Below are positions 13,539-26,401 of a stretch of 64,000 nucleotides of DNA, piece after piece; position 1 is the first letter of the stretch; each line of letters begins with the position of its first letter. A model generated the notes under the pieces. It was not told the origin of the DNA. It did no database searches and saw only the letters and a program-made list of their open reading frames with translations. The position numbers and the translations under genes are program-made. Source of the DNA: Onchocerca volvulus (lineage: Eukaryota; Nematoda; Chromadorea; Rhabditida; Onchocercidae); contig HG738139.1 of NCBI GenBank assembly GCA_000499405.2, forward strand, positions 3,849,563-3,913,562, given 5' to 3'.

Positions 13539-13818
13539 AGTTACTGTATTACAGTACTCTGCTTAAATTTAGCATTTTTTGAAAAAAAAAAAACAGAGCG
13601 AGTATCGTCCAAATGATGAACGAAGTTGGCTTAGAGTGCTATCTGTTGACAATCATAATTATAATTGTCCTTTCAAATATATCCTATTATTTGCTGGTTA
13701 CTGTATTACAGTATCTTGCCTAAATTCATCATTTTCAAAAAAAAAAAAAAAAATGTATCGTCCAAATGGTGAACGCAGACGACTAAGAGAGCCATCTATT
13801 GACAGTAATAAATTGTAA
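13539..13818. repeat. Diverged tandem duplication, each copy opening with a TACTGTA/TACAGTA palindrome
   Basis: Two copies of roughly 125-150 bp lie head to tail. Each begins with TACTGTATTACAGTA, then a GCxTAAATT block, an A-tract, the block TATCGTCCAAATG-TGAACG and finally ATCTxTTGACA. The first copy starts near 13539 and the second near 13697. Purines and codon frame are partly conserved between copies, but no start, splice or domain supports a gene. TACAGTA ends resemble Tc1/mariner-type terminal repeats, so a decayed non-autonomous transposon pair is possible. Confidence 0.6.
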
Positions 13819-16044
13819 CTGTCATGGAGTTGCTCTCTTTATATGCCTGTGTTCTGAGTCTTCTCTCAATATTTATCAAATTATAATTTAATTGAATTTA
13901 AAATAGAAATTCTAATTTAAATTAATTTAATTTAAGTAGGCGAAATAAGATACGGAAAAATCCAGATATTTGTAAAATATGTAGGTTTTAAACAAAAAAA
14001 AAAAAAAAAAAAAAACTGAAATATTTCTTATTTGAATAATAAAAATTGGATGAATTAATTTTAGTTTTCAAAAAACTACCGAAAGCATAGATAAATTATA
14101 TCAAAATTACTTAAAAATTAATTATGAAAACTTAATTTGAAAACATTGTATTATTTATTATGAATAAATGTTTTTGGATATTCGATATAATTTTAAAGAA
14201 ATACCAAATACTATTTTTTGCTAATTTATCATATTCAAATTGAAACTAAACAATTCCAGTAAATTAGAAAATGAAATAATTATTAGAGAATTGACTAGTA
14301 CATGAATATTACAAAAAAAAAAATTTCCATATAATTATAAATATGATTAAGTATCAATATAGCTAATTTGACTGAATTGATATGTTCATACGATCTCTCA
14401 GATGGATATGCAAAAATTGATAATTTGGAAATTGTGTAATTAATTATCCGCAATCGAGTCGTTTTCAAAATTTCAAGATCATTATTAACTCGATCAATAA
14501 CATTGATCGGAAAATCAATTATAAAAATACTTCATTAAATCAAATCGAATTTTATTTTTAAATCCAAATACTTATTTAATAATTGATTCAAAAATGAGAA
14601 AAAAAAATGCAAGCGAAAAGAAAATCATAGAGTACATTTAATGAATGAATACATTAATAGATGAATGAGTGATAATTTTTACTGATAGCAGAAATTGAAT
14701 TGATTATCACCAATAAAAATGATGATGATAATAATAATATTTGATAACTGATAGTAAAAGTAGTGCATGCATTCATTATGCTCCAGCTTATCTGTCAATT
14801 ATTTCATTTTTTATCACTTAAAAATTAATATTTGATAATTTGATGCATGTAAATATTACTTATCAGTTCTTCAATTATATGATAAGAATCATATAATGTT
14901 TTATTTTGAATGATCGAAGAAATTATCTTTGAAATCCATGTTTGAATTATTATCTCTAGAAGTATATAGCACAGATTGTTATCATTATCATTTTTATATT
15001 TTTATTATTTCTATTGTTATCACTATTATAATATTATCACACTACTAATATTTAAATTTCAATTTGGATTATAAATATAAATGGCTTAAAAAATGATGTT
15101 TTATTTGAATTGATGTAATATAATCGAAATCATAGTTAATAATAGCTAATCCTTATTTTCGTACCAAGTTATGTTTATTAATATTTTCACCAAAGTGATA
15201 ATCGTCAAATTTGAGAAGTCAGATATATTAGTTATAAAATAGAAATATAAAAAAAAATTTTGATTTCAAAGAATCAAAAAATTAAAATATTATTTTTTTA
15301 ATCTATTCTTAAGACGGAATTATTTGCATACATTTTTTCCACCATTTTATTTCAATTATTTTATTTTATTTATTTAAATTTATATATTCAGTAAACTTTG
15401 CTTATTCTATATTTATCCAATTTGTTTATTTAAATTCCTTCAAAACTTGTTTACCAACATTTTACTCAATTTACTAATTTAAAACTTCGCATTGTAATCG
15501 AAAATTTATCTTTTTATTTATTTCAAAAATATTTCATTTTTTTGCTTTTTTTTTGCAGTTTGTATGAAATATTTGCTTGTGCATTTGTATGTGAACATAT
15601 CAACTATGCTTATCACTGTTTACTATGCCGAAATGTTAATCGTCATATCAATTAAGCAAAGAGAAGCTGATAAATAACAAATATTATGACATGGAGATAA
15701 TGATAAGCTGATAATTAGTGATATTTAGACATCGAAAGATGGTGAAAATGATGAAAGTAGTTTGCAGTAATTAATTAGATAGCATGAACTGTATGATAAT
15801 TTCTGATCATACGATTACGATTCATGTTATCATTGTCATTTGTGAAATAAGTTAATCTGATGTGAAAATATTTCATCTTGACGCTTTTCCAAGTCGAAGT
15901 GGATCCTGCTGTTCCATGTGTTTTCGTTCCTGTAATATCATCATTAATTAAATATTTTAATTAGAACTTAAAATTTTGACTTAATTTAATATTTTAATAA
16001 TCATTTTTGTTTCGAAAATTTTTTCATTCCTTGGAACGATAAAC

Positions 16045-16083
16045 GAGAAGAAGAAGAAGATGATGATGATGATGATGATGACG
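16045..16083. repeat. (GAA)n(GAT)n trinucleotide run
   Basis: About four GAA-type units run straight into about eight GAT units, in non-coding DNA. Confidence 0.85.
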
Positions 16084-19000
16084 AAATAGTCAAAGAAAAA
16101 ATAATGAAAGATAAAATATTTTTAACGAAAATTGGAAAAATATTTCGAAGGAAATTTGTAGATTCAAATGATGGTTCATTTTTTCACTTAAAAATTTTTT
16201 TTATGATTAAGTGTTATTCGATTATTTCAAATTAGATTTAATTATTATACCACCACTTATTTATTTAAATAATCTTAACTGTCATCTGTGGTTATGATCA
16301 TTCTTCTGTTTCGTCCTTCCTTTTTTTTTTAATTTTTAATTTCTTTTTATTTTTGTCACCATAATTGTAATGCAAATTCAGTATGATTTCGAAAAGATTG
16401 AAAACAATAATTCCTACAAAAGTTATAGTTGAGAAATGATTGTGCGATAATTGTTGATTCATTTTTGTGACAAATTTCAAACCATCGTTAATACGTTTCA
16501 TTTCTTCTCTTTTTTTTTTCTTTTTGAATTTCTCAGCAAAAGTTTTTCTCATTTCGTAAGAGTTAATGTATTAGAATATTCGATCATAATATATTCAATT
16601 CCAATGATTAACATCAAATTATAGCATTTTTCATTGATAGAATCTTATAGCTAAAGAGTTGAAAACGGTGAAAAATTTTTGGATGAAAAATTTAAAAATC
16701 ATAAAATCAAAATGTTTCCAATTTTTCTTCATTTCGCTAAATTTTTTTTTTTTTTTCTCAAATTGGATCAAAAATGTTAATTAGTTTGCGGCAGTTTATT
16801 AGCCTTTTAAAAGTTGAAAATTAACTGTGGAAAAAACCCATAAAATTCGTTCGGTAAAAATGACTTTGAAAATTGGTTGTTAAATGGGATGGATAAAAGG
16901 TTACCCTACTAATGGTCGTTCTAAAAAGTACAATTCAAAATTGTGTATTTGGCAAAAATTCCTTTTTTTTTTTTTTTTCTTAAAAAAGAAATTACTTATC
17001 TGATGGAAATCAATTATTTAACAAAATAAATTTAAGGAAATTTAATTTATCGAAAATCAATCAATTACCAAAGGTAAAAAATTTATTCGGTAATTTTTGG
17101 TAGGATAATAAATTTAGTTTTTAATTTTCGATTTTTCAAGAATTTTATAAGATTTATTGATTAGTTTTAATGATCAAATGAATTACTGAAGTCTGCCAAT
17201 AGTAACTTTTGTTGAATTAAGTAAAAATTAAATAAAGAATTTGACATTTTTCCATTTATTGAGAAATATTAAAATTTTTATTTAATTCCCATTTTATTCA
17301 GCAAAGTATTATGATAGATTTCAACAGAACTTATCGTTAACTGATAAAGTACTAATTATTTATCAGTTAATTGAAGTGAAGTGTTTATATGGAGATAAGA
17401 TTGATATTTATCTGCATTTATCGTATGAATTTATCAAAATCTTAATTGATAAATAATTGCATAGCTTGCAAAATTGGGAAAGTTTATCGAATCAGAAAAC
17501 TTTTTGTTTTTTTTTGTTTTTTTCTGTAAATAATAGAAGTAAAGGAAAAGTATGACCTAAATTCATTCGCTGACTACTACAAAATTTATCAATTTCCGCA
17601 TATTCATACAAGTATGAACCAATCAATCTTTGGAGATGGCATTTAGATGATAGCGGCTACTTCATTGATAATCAAAACTGATAATAAATCTGATAAATTT
17701 GTGCTTTGATTATTTACTAAATTATAAAAGATATTTCTAATTTTTTTATTTTCAAATTAAAAAAAAATTTTTTTAACTTCAGTATCTTTTTGTTGAAATT
17801 GAATATCATTAATATAACATACTCATTAATTAAAGATAAGGTATGAATAAATTAAAACGCTTTCTTAAAAAAAAAAAAGTCGTAACAATAATTTTAATAA
17901 TTAAATTTAACAAACAAATTTTTTTCAATATTGTTAAGTTGAATTTGAAATAATAAAGCGAAAAATGAAGTTTCTTGAATTATTATATATACATATATAA
18001 ATATATACATGAATGTTTTAAAAATTAAATTTTAAAAGTTTTTGAATTTCGGAAGTTTAGTTTTTCTTCCGTTCTTTCTTTTTAACAATACCGTATTCAA
18101 TAAACTGGGCACATAGAAAAAAAAGAAAATTGAATCAATTCTAAAAATGATGGAGAAAAAAAAAAAAAAAAAAAAGGAGAAATTACTGTCCAACTGTTAC
18201 ACATTTGTCGGGTTTATTCAAAGGAACCAATCAGAAATGTGATAGGTTGATGATAGGCTATCAAATGATTGATTATTACTGTTGATAATAGAATTTCTTT
18301 TATCATCGTATTATTTTTTGTTTAATTTTCGTGAAAAAAAAAAATTGTTGTCAAATTTTCACGTGAATCACTGATCGATTTTTTTTTTTTGTTTTTGTTT
18401 CTTAATGCAATATTATCAACAATAAATATTATCATCAAATAATCGATGAAGTAATAATTGAAAATTGAAATCGAAGTAATCAATAATGTATGATAGAATA
18501 TAACTGAAAATTTTTCTGATTAAAAATTGACGAATTTTAATTTTTAAATATAATTTTATAAAATATTTGATACATATAATATAATTACCAAATATTTGAA
18601 ATTAATTTAATCACTCGATCTGATTTATGCAATTAATCAAGTAATACAAGGATTATATGGATTAAAAAAAGAAAATTTGATATCATTTTGAGTATTAATT
18701 TATCATGTTACATGTACAGTATACAACGACAAAAATATTTTAGAATATTTTATCCATTAATTACTTATTTGTTGAGTTAAAAGAATTATATCAAGAATTT
18801 GTATATTTGAAATATATTAAAATTGTAATTCATGAAATTTAATTGAAAGATCAGATTCATAAATTTTGAAGTAAAAAATTTTCGGATATATTCTACCATG
18901 TATTATTGATTATTTGGGTATGAATTTTCAATTATTACTTCATAGATTATTTGATGATAATGCTTATTGAGCGAATATAATACTTTACTATCATCAGCGA

Positions 19001-20016
19001 TCGATTTATAAATGTCTCGTTTTATGAACACTATTAAAATACTATTTTCTAAAGCTCAGATCAAACTCCAACTACGTACTAATAAATTATTGTTATATCG
19101 TTTTTTGATTTGAAAAATAATTAATTGTCCAATTAAAGTATAGAATTGAATTGAAAGATGTTCGAAAGAATGAAATTTTGATTTTTTTGTTAGAAATTGA
19201 AATTTCATATTTATCTTCAAGCAACTCATTCCCAATGAATGCATAAAAACGAATAAATAACGAAATGAAGATTTACAGTTATGATGATCAGATCTTGATA
19301 TAATTTACAGTTCATTTTATTTTTGTAAAAATATATAGTGAACATTTCTAATGTCAGAAGATATTTATTTTATTATCAGAATAAATTGATAACAATAGTT
19401 GTAATATGGTATATATCAATGTTCAATATTCATATTTATACAATTTATCATTTTAGTCAAAGGCACAACATTGCTTATATTTTTATTTGTATAACATTAA
19501 AACGAAATTATTCGGTCTGTAGATTAATTTCTATTATCTTTCTTTCCCGACAGGTGATTATATTGATCGAAAAAAAAACCCAAAAAAGCAAAATTTTGAA
19601 AAATTTTCTGAATGTATTGCAATGATATTAGCTAGCATTGTCATCTAAAAACTTGCAGACAATTAAAACGAGAAAATGAACAATTAATGCAACTTTCGAT
19701 CAAATCAAAGTATATTCAGCAGTTTATCGGATTACTATATTAGTTTATTATAATATTTAATAGATCTTTAAAGCAATCAAGACTTGAACTCTGTATTAAT
19801 CCTTTTGCCGAAAAAAAAAAAAAAAATCATTAATATAAATCCTACAACTTAGTACAACAACGAAATCAATTTCGCAGTGATGTTACCTATGAATCATTTC
19901 AGATATGTGTTTTGAAAACAAAAGTACAATGAATCAAAAAACGTCAAATGCACATTTAAAATGTTTCTACCCGTGGTATGATGATCATTTCTTTTTTAAA
20001 AAATTTTAAAAGAAGT

Positions 20017-20022
20017 TTTATT
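20017..20022 (-). terminator. AATAAA signal downstream of phf-15 (minus strand)
   Basis: TTTATT on the plus strand reads AATAAA on the minus strand, about 290 nt beyond the phf-15 stop. It is a candidate poly(A) signal; closer variants were not excluded. Confidence 0.4.
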
Positions 20023-20314
20023 CAAATTCAAAAATTCTAAGTTAAAGCAGAGAAGTATTTTACACATAAAAATGAATAATTGTTCATTCTTAATCTTCTA
20101 AAATCACAAAAAAGTTTTGTAAAAAATATTTTTCACCTCACTTTTCATATCAATACCTAAGAATATATTCTTTTCTATATGTTTACATCACAGGAAATGT
20201 CAAATCGCAATAAAATGAAGACATTTACAAGTCAGCACTAACTTCGACTAACCAAAATTCTCAAATTCACAAAATAAAGACCTAAAAAAGTAATGAATAA
20301 GAATTTCATTAAAA

Positions 20315-23300
20315 TTATGCCCGTAATGAACTATAATGACCCGAGATAAACGATTCTTGGGAATTCTTGATAAATTTGTCTGCTGCAAAAAGAACTTTCT
20401 GCATAGCATATTTTCGCAAATGATGCGATAATCCATTTTTTTCACGAATGCGATTGTCTACTGATAATTGCTTCCTAGGAGGAGATGGCGATCTTGGCGA
20501 TGAATAAGACTTTGATGGTGATAAAACAAGAAAATTTTCTGATGAATCAGCATCATTTGCATTTGATGATGTCTGTTGCATTGAGCTCATTGCATGAATA
20601 AATCGTTTTAAGACTCTCTTGCTGTAAGGAACATTCTTTTCAGTCAACATCTGATAAACACATTTATAAGTATCAATCCAATATTGCAATGCACATAATT
20701 TGGTCTTCTCTCGTTTTTCTACCATATAACACAAATTCCGCGCCTGTAATAAAACAGTATCAATAACATTAATCTTCTACATCAACTACTGCTTGATATA
20801 TGATCGATTTGACTATACGGACAAAGGCATAAAATGTACATGGTAGTATACCATGTGTTGTAGTATGACCAAAACACGATAATTACTCGCAAATGAGTGA
20901 AATCAGTAAGGTTATGTGTGTACATAAGAAGTAATTGATTAATGACCACTGATAAATTCTACAAGTCATGCTATCCCATGCTAAGATGTTTACTACGAAA
21001 ACAAGCATCGAAAATATAGGTGGAATCATGGGTTTATCAAAAGGATTAGAAAGATTTTAACAAAAAAGTTCAGAAGTTTGATAAAAAATTGACTTTTTCC
21101 AGATTTTGTCGTATCATTGTTTCATTCCGTTGACTACCAGAAAGCACACAAATGGGAGACGATCGTAGACGAAGAGCTATTTGTCGCTCAATCTCCGATT
21201 TATCACTCAACAGTGCCTTGTATCCATTATCAATACGACGCAACTTCCAGTATTCATAAATGTCCGAAACCACGTCCTCACTAAGCGATAGTATACCCGC
21301 GATATCTTCCACAGTTACGTACAAGAAAAATATGCGTTCCATTTCTTCTAACTAAAAATTTACAATCATACCGAAATCTGAATTAAGTGAAAAAGTTACA
21401 TCTAATATAAAACATAATAAAAAATAACTGGATTAAATCCTTAGAAAAAAATACCTTTAGTGTAGTTGCGCACAAGACATCCAGATTGCAAAACCTAAGC
21501 TTAGAATGAAACATTTTCTCCAGTGAATGTTCTCTGCAGAGGCTAACCATGCGAACATTATCATCATCATTATTATTGTCGACATCGTTATCATTATCGC
21601 TATCACGCTCTATACGCATTATCTGATATCACGAAAAAAATTTTTTTTTTTCAAAAAATTTAAACAAAATTCAATATTTCAAAAATTTAACAGCAGATTG
21701 TTCATTTTGCCTGTGCATGTTACTAAATAGCAGTGCCTTTCTAACAAGACACTAAGATTAAAAAATATAATGAATCTTTCTCCTTCAATTCTTTCAAAGA
21801 GGACTGTTGTATGAACTACTCTGAAATCAAGCATCTACATAAACTACACTGTAGAGCTATGTATGATTAACGGTTCTACTCCTAAAATTTCTAAAATCTA
21901 ATTATTCTTCAACGCGAAAGTGTTTCACGAATTCCTTTACAGGCATATCTATTCTAGTAAACTTGCATGTATATTTACAATTCTTTGTGTTTGATAGTTC
22001 CTATTCAAATCTACAACTTACTCACCTGTCCACTGCGAAGTGCACAACACACATGGAAAGCAGTTGTACATGTTTCTACTGAACACTGAATACAAGCTCC
22101 TAGCTTCGTACCACATACAGAACATCTAAATTGTGCAGAAATAAACAGCAAATGGTTAAATTATATAATCTACTTTAGAAAAGTATGAAAATACAAGGGA
22201 AGCATTTATACTTAATAAGCAACATATCAATGCTAAAAATTAATGTAACCAAATTGTGATAAGAACAACTCATAACGACTTAAGTCTATAAAAAATTTTT
22301 CTATTTTGAAAACAAAAATGATTATACCTAAGCATCCATCGTCCATAAGGTATATCACTAATATTCGCAATCGGTTCACGATGAACAACGTCCTCAAAAC
22401 GTACTTCATATATCCAAAGAGCGCAAACAACATGTGCCCAAGTATTACCATCTTTTGTGCATTTCATTGCACCACCGGTAAGTGGACATAGCACGCATTT
22501 AGGAATAGTCTTAAGAATTTTAATAAATTTAGATATTTCAAGAACTTGAAAAAATATGGAATAATACAATCAAAAAATTGTCCATCAGTGTAACTATGAC
22601 AGTAGCGTTCATAGATATCTCTCACGCGTAAGTTTATCTTCATCTGGAATTTCTAAGTAACATCCGTTTAAATTATAAAAAACTTTACATTGCAGTCAAG
22701 AACTATGCACTTCTGACAAAGCCATTCATCTGACGGCACAGAATCGAGTCCGTAACAAGACTGATGCACACTTACATTGCAACCATCACAGAATATAATT
22801 TTATCATCTTCTTCATAATCCGGCTGAAAATTTTTTTTTAAAAAATCGTTGCTTTTCCTAACAGGCGTTTACTCCAAATATTTTGAATGAGGAAAAAAAT
22901 AAGATCTCTTTGCTCTTTAATGGGGCTGCACTGAAATATCAATATTATATGGATGATTTAAACAACAAAATAATTAATGTCCATGTCACCGATCTTCTTC
23001 TGTAAGGCAAACATATAGAAAATAAAGAAATCATCTGAACAAGATTCAAGGTTGTAGTTCTAAACCAATTCATTAAATTATTCGTAAAATTAAATGCTAA
23101 ACTTAAGAAGCAGACAAACCTGACGACATATATCACAGCAAACATTTTCATCAAATTCTGCATCTGCTGAGGCTATAGAAGTAATAGATGATAAGAGATC
23201 ACTATGCATTGCCTGAAATATTTAGATATATGATAGAAATTCATTTGATATTCAATTAACATGACTTAAGAAATTATGCAATCGGAAAATCTCAAAATCA

Positions 23301-25044
23301 CTGTCTGAGAGCCAAAAAACTCTTGACTTCGAACCAGTGCAAACAATGCAATAAAAAGTACCTGATAGCAAGAAATTTCCAATTTATCTATAACTTCACC
23401 GAAAGTCTTCTCGCTGATTGGTGGCAATCCACCACTGATGCGTTTTTCATTTAATTTGCACAGAAATATACAATCAAGTTGATCTGTTTGATAATTACGC
23501 AATTTCGGCATAATTATATGCTTGTGTTTATTACCAATATACCGACGATCATGAACTGAGATCAGTGAAGCATTCCTTCACAGAATTAAAAAATCATAAA
23601 AGAACATCAAATTGAGAATTAAAATAATAAAAATTATTAGAGAGTCAAAAAATATGTAAGGTAATCACCTTTTCGAAGAAACTTGTGACTGCGTCCGTGA
23701 AATGTCAAATGAAGAGCATGGAGAGTGATCAACAATAAAATCCGGCAAATTTTTAGACAGTGGAACCTAAATTATACCGAATTCATAATAATAATTCCAG
23801 AAAACTTTGCATCAAATGGCAAGAAATCTTAAAATAAAAAAATAAAAATAAAATTACCTGCACACCACGATTCCATTCCTCTTTCCAATGATCACTCATT
23901 GATACAAATGCCGTTTCATCGTCTGATGATGTATCGCTATATTCTTCTTGTTTCATTTTCTGTATTAAATCTGTCCTATATAGCTCTGGTGCATTTCCGC
24001 CTAAAAGATAGTAATTAATGTATACAAAAATGAAATGAAATAATAAAATGAGAAAAGTGTGGTGCTAAAAATTAGCAGTTAGAAGTCGAATTTCCAAACA
24101 AAAAATATTCCGTTTTTTCTATTCGCTCACCTTCAGCAACAATATAAAATTTTCGCTTTGATTTCAAATACTGCTCATCATCTGAATCTTCCCTGTCTTC
24201 TGCAAAATCTGAAAAGCAATATGTGTTAAAGAATATATGTACAAATATATAAGAAATGGCTAATCTCCAAAAAATCCAAAAATCTTCAAATATAATTTAA
24301 CAATACATGAAACCGAATTAAATGAAAACTATTAAATGAGAAACATTAAAAATGTAGGAATTTATCTGAGACCAGATTTTTTAAAGAATTGAATTTGAAA
24401 AAAATAAAAACCCGAAACAACCATTAAGTAACAGATTTGTAAATTATGGACAACCTGTAGAAAAACAGTAATCTTCAGGAAAATTGTCCAGATCTCCAGT
24501 AACTTCATTTCGATAGACATACAATGAACGCTGTGGAATATCTGCTTTGTTTGCTTCTTAAAATTGATAAACATTATATTAGAAATACAAAACGAATTAA
24601 GTACGGGCAGAAGTAAAATGCTATTGTTTCCACGAAGCACCACGTTTCACTCATACATTAAGGAAAATTTTTTTACGGTTACAATAAAATCGAAATTATG
24701 TAATATTCAACAAGCGTCCCAGAAGAAAAAAAGATTCTAAATAAAATGCAAAAACTTAGAAGAAGGCGTCAGTTTATATATTTTTTGGATATTTTATTAA
24801 AACCTTTGCTAAACTTTTATAAAAGATTAAAAGAACCTTATTCCAAATAGATCCGAAAAAAAATTTCAACCAGACTTAAAAAAGAAAATTATAACTATAC
24901 TTTTATGAATGAGTATAATGTAAGCAAACCTTTTTTGATAGTCGGTACTTCCTCTTCACTGGGACTAAACTGATTGTCATTCAAAGATGATGTCGTACAT
25001 CGTTTACGTAAACGGCCACGTATCTTAACAGCTCCATTTCTCAT
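20315..25044 (-). CDS. phf-15: JADE-family PHD-finger scaffold protein (PHF-15-like)
   Basis: Thirteen minus-strand exons join in phase to 704 residues: 24930-25044, 24455-24556, 24131-24208, 23858-24000, 23669-23766, 23362-23575, 23120-23212, 22689-22823, 22328-22509, 22026-22125, 21455-21622, 21094-21351, 20315-20743. JADE features in order: a basic N-terminus; [10 protein letters not shown] and [10 protein letters not shown] blocks (about 100-146); an EPC-like region to about 250; a C4HC3 PHD finger (C276 to about 322); an extended PHD zinc-knuckle (from [11 protein letters not shown], about 331-450); then YEYWKLRR and [11 protein letters not shown] near 510-570. JADE proteins scaffold the HBO1/KAT7 acetyltransferase with ING and MEAF6 subunits on chromatin. 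The ATG at 25044 follows TTATTTAG by 8 nt, a probable trans-splice site. An Asp/Asn-rich insert lies inside the extended PHD (residues about 426-443). The C-terminus is shorter than in vertebrate JADEs. Confidence 0.93.
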
Positions 25045-25319
25045 AGCCACTTCTAAATAATACTGCTCACGATAATTTTGCAAAATGAAATAGAACAAAA
25101 AATAATACACAAAAAATGTAAAGTGAAATCAATTTATTAATTTTCCGATAACATAGCTATAAAAGCGTTTACGTAAACACATACATTCTCGTGTTCATAT
25201 TAATATTATAATTTGGAACACAATGCAAACAATCGCGCATACAGGAATAATGGAAATGAAAGGCCAGTTTTTGTTAAATTCAAATTTAATAACAATCAAT
25301 AAAAGATAGGAAGTAAATT

Positions 25320-25750
25320 CAGAATATGAAAACAATGCACGTGCATACGTACATGTGTGTATTTGCACGTACTTGACACATATATGTACACACATCTGCA
25401 CGTACACATATAAATTTCACATATTTTACGTGCACATATTTACATATATATACACGCGATACGTGCACATGTCTACACGTATGCACATACACGTGACATA
25501 TGTACACATACATGCATTTGACGTTTACATATATACGTGACATATTCATATGTGCACATTTCGACATATTTACATATGCACGTGACATCTACACGCACAC
25601 ATGTACACGTGACATACCTGTACGTGTACACACTTACACGTACACATGCACACATACACGTACATATATGTGGATATTTACATATCCACACACATACACT
25701 TACAAATACGCACGTAAGCACACGTATACGTGCAGTTTCACAACACGTAC
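25320..25750. repeat. Long alternating purine-pyrimidine repeat with ACGTGACATA units
   Basis: About 430 bp is made almost wholly of CA/TG/TA alternation, with recurring GCACGT, ACGTGACATA and TACACACAT units and many CACGTG or ACGTGT cores. All apparent ORFs in it, on both strands, are Thr/His/Tyr/Val/Cys-rich translations of the repeat and are not genes. It resembles the shorter tract at 310-415 in composition and in lying upstream of a start codon. Confidence 0.85.
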
Positions 25751-26237
25751 ACCAGTCGTTTGAATCTGAAAAAGTTGGCACGCGTCCAATTCTTCTCATG
25801 AATTATTTGAAAAATCAAGTTGGAATCTTTGTTCACTGCTGCAACTCAATAATTGGTCAAATTTCATCATCATGAAATAGGTCAAAAATATGTATGCAAA
25901 AGTCGCTTTCATTAACATTATTTAATTTCGATTACTTCTGAATATTTAAATTGAACTATGATCAAAAAAGTTTGATAATTAAGCAATTAAATTAGTAAAT
26001 AAAAATTTAATAATTAAATGATTTAATTAGTAAAAAAGTTTAATTGGTAAATTTTATCTTCTTAGTTTCCAATATTTTTTTTTTGTTATGCAAAGAAAAT
26101 TTAGGAATTAATGAATGGGATAAGAATCTAATGTAATGTATATTTTGATGAAATTGGAAATTTTTGCTGAATTCTTCTGATCGATTAGTTAGTCAGCTTT
26201 TTGCGTCTATTTTCTCCAACTTGGCAAGCTCTCAAAA

Positions 26238-26261
26238 GTCAATATATATAAATAGATTGAC
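26238..26261 (+). promoter_or_regulatory. TATA-like element flanked by GTCAAT/ATTGAC arms
   Basis: TATATATAAATAG is bounded by GTCAAT on the left and its complement ATTGAC on the right. It lies about 140-165 bp before the CFAP410 ATG. The position suits a core promoter, but AT-rich DNA gives many chance TATA matches. Confidence 0.35.
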
Positions 26262-26401
26262 ACTGGGCCTCAAAATAATGTAGTTATCGAGCCAAACATT
26301 TGGCCTCAATAGCTTTTTCTGGGGACAAAGCATTGGGAATTGATGCATCATCATCGCCATCATCATCAATCAGTTGCTATTTTCTCTATCGTGACAAAAA
26401 T

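Larger units (their letters stand above)
7979..20314. other. About 12 kb intergenic desert
   Basis: No gene model could be supported between the kin-18 stop and the phf-15 stop, so the flanking genes converge on this region. It holds the kin-18 3' UTR, many A/T homopolymers, CT/AG and TTCTA-type simple repeats, a diverged tandem repeat at 13539-13818, a GAA/GAT run at 16045-16083 and many GATA-type motifs (TGATAA/TTATCA). Bases 8640-9120 are less AT-biased and show short open stretches on the minus strand. They could not be joined with valid splice phase and are left uncalled. Confidence 0.65.
25045..26401. other. Divergent intergenic region between phf-15 and CFAP410
   Basis: About 1.36 kb separates two genes read outward. 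It contains a long alternating purine-pyrimidine repeat (25320-25750), then AT-rich sequence, then a TATA-like element framed by short inverted arms at 26238-26261. It is probably a shared promoter region. Confidence 0.7.

Noticed and set aside
13579..13818. 79-codon plus-strand ORF in the gene desert
   Set aside because: It spans a tandem repeat and two A-tracts coding for poly-Lys; similarity between its halves reflects DNA duplication, not a protein domain.
25195..25875. Six overlapping ORFs on both strands
   Set aside because: All are readings of the same purine-pyrimidine repeat, with Thr/His/Tyr/Cys/Val periodicity, open on both strands at once.
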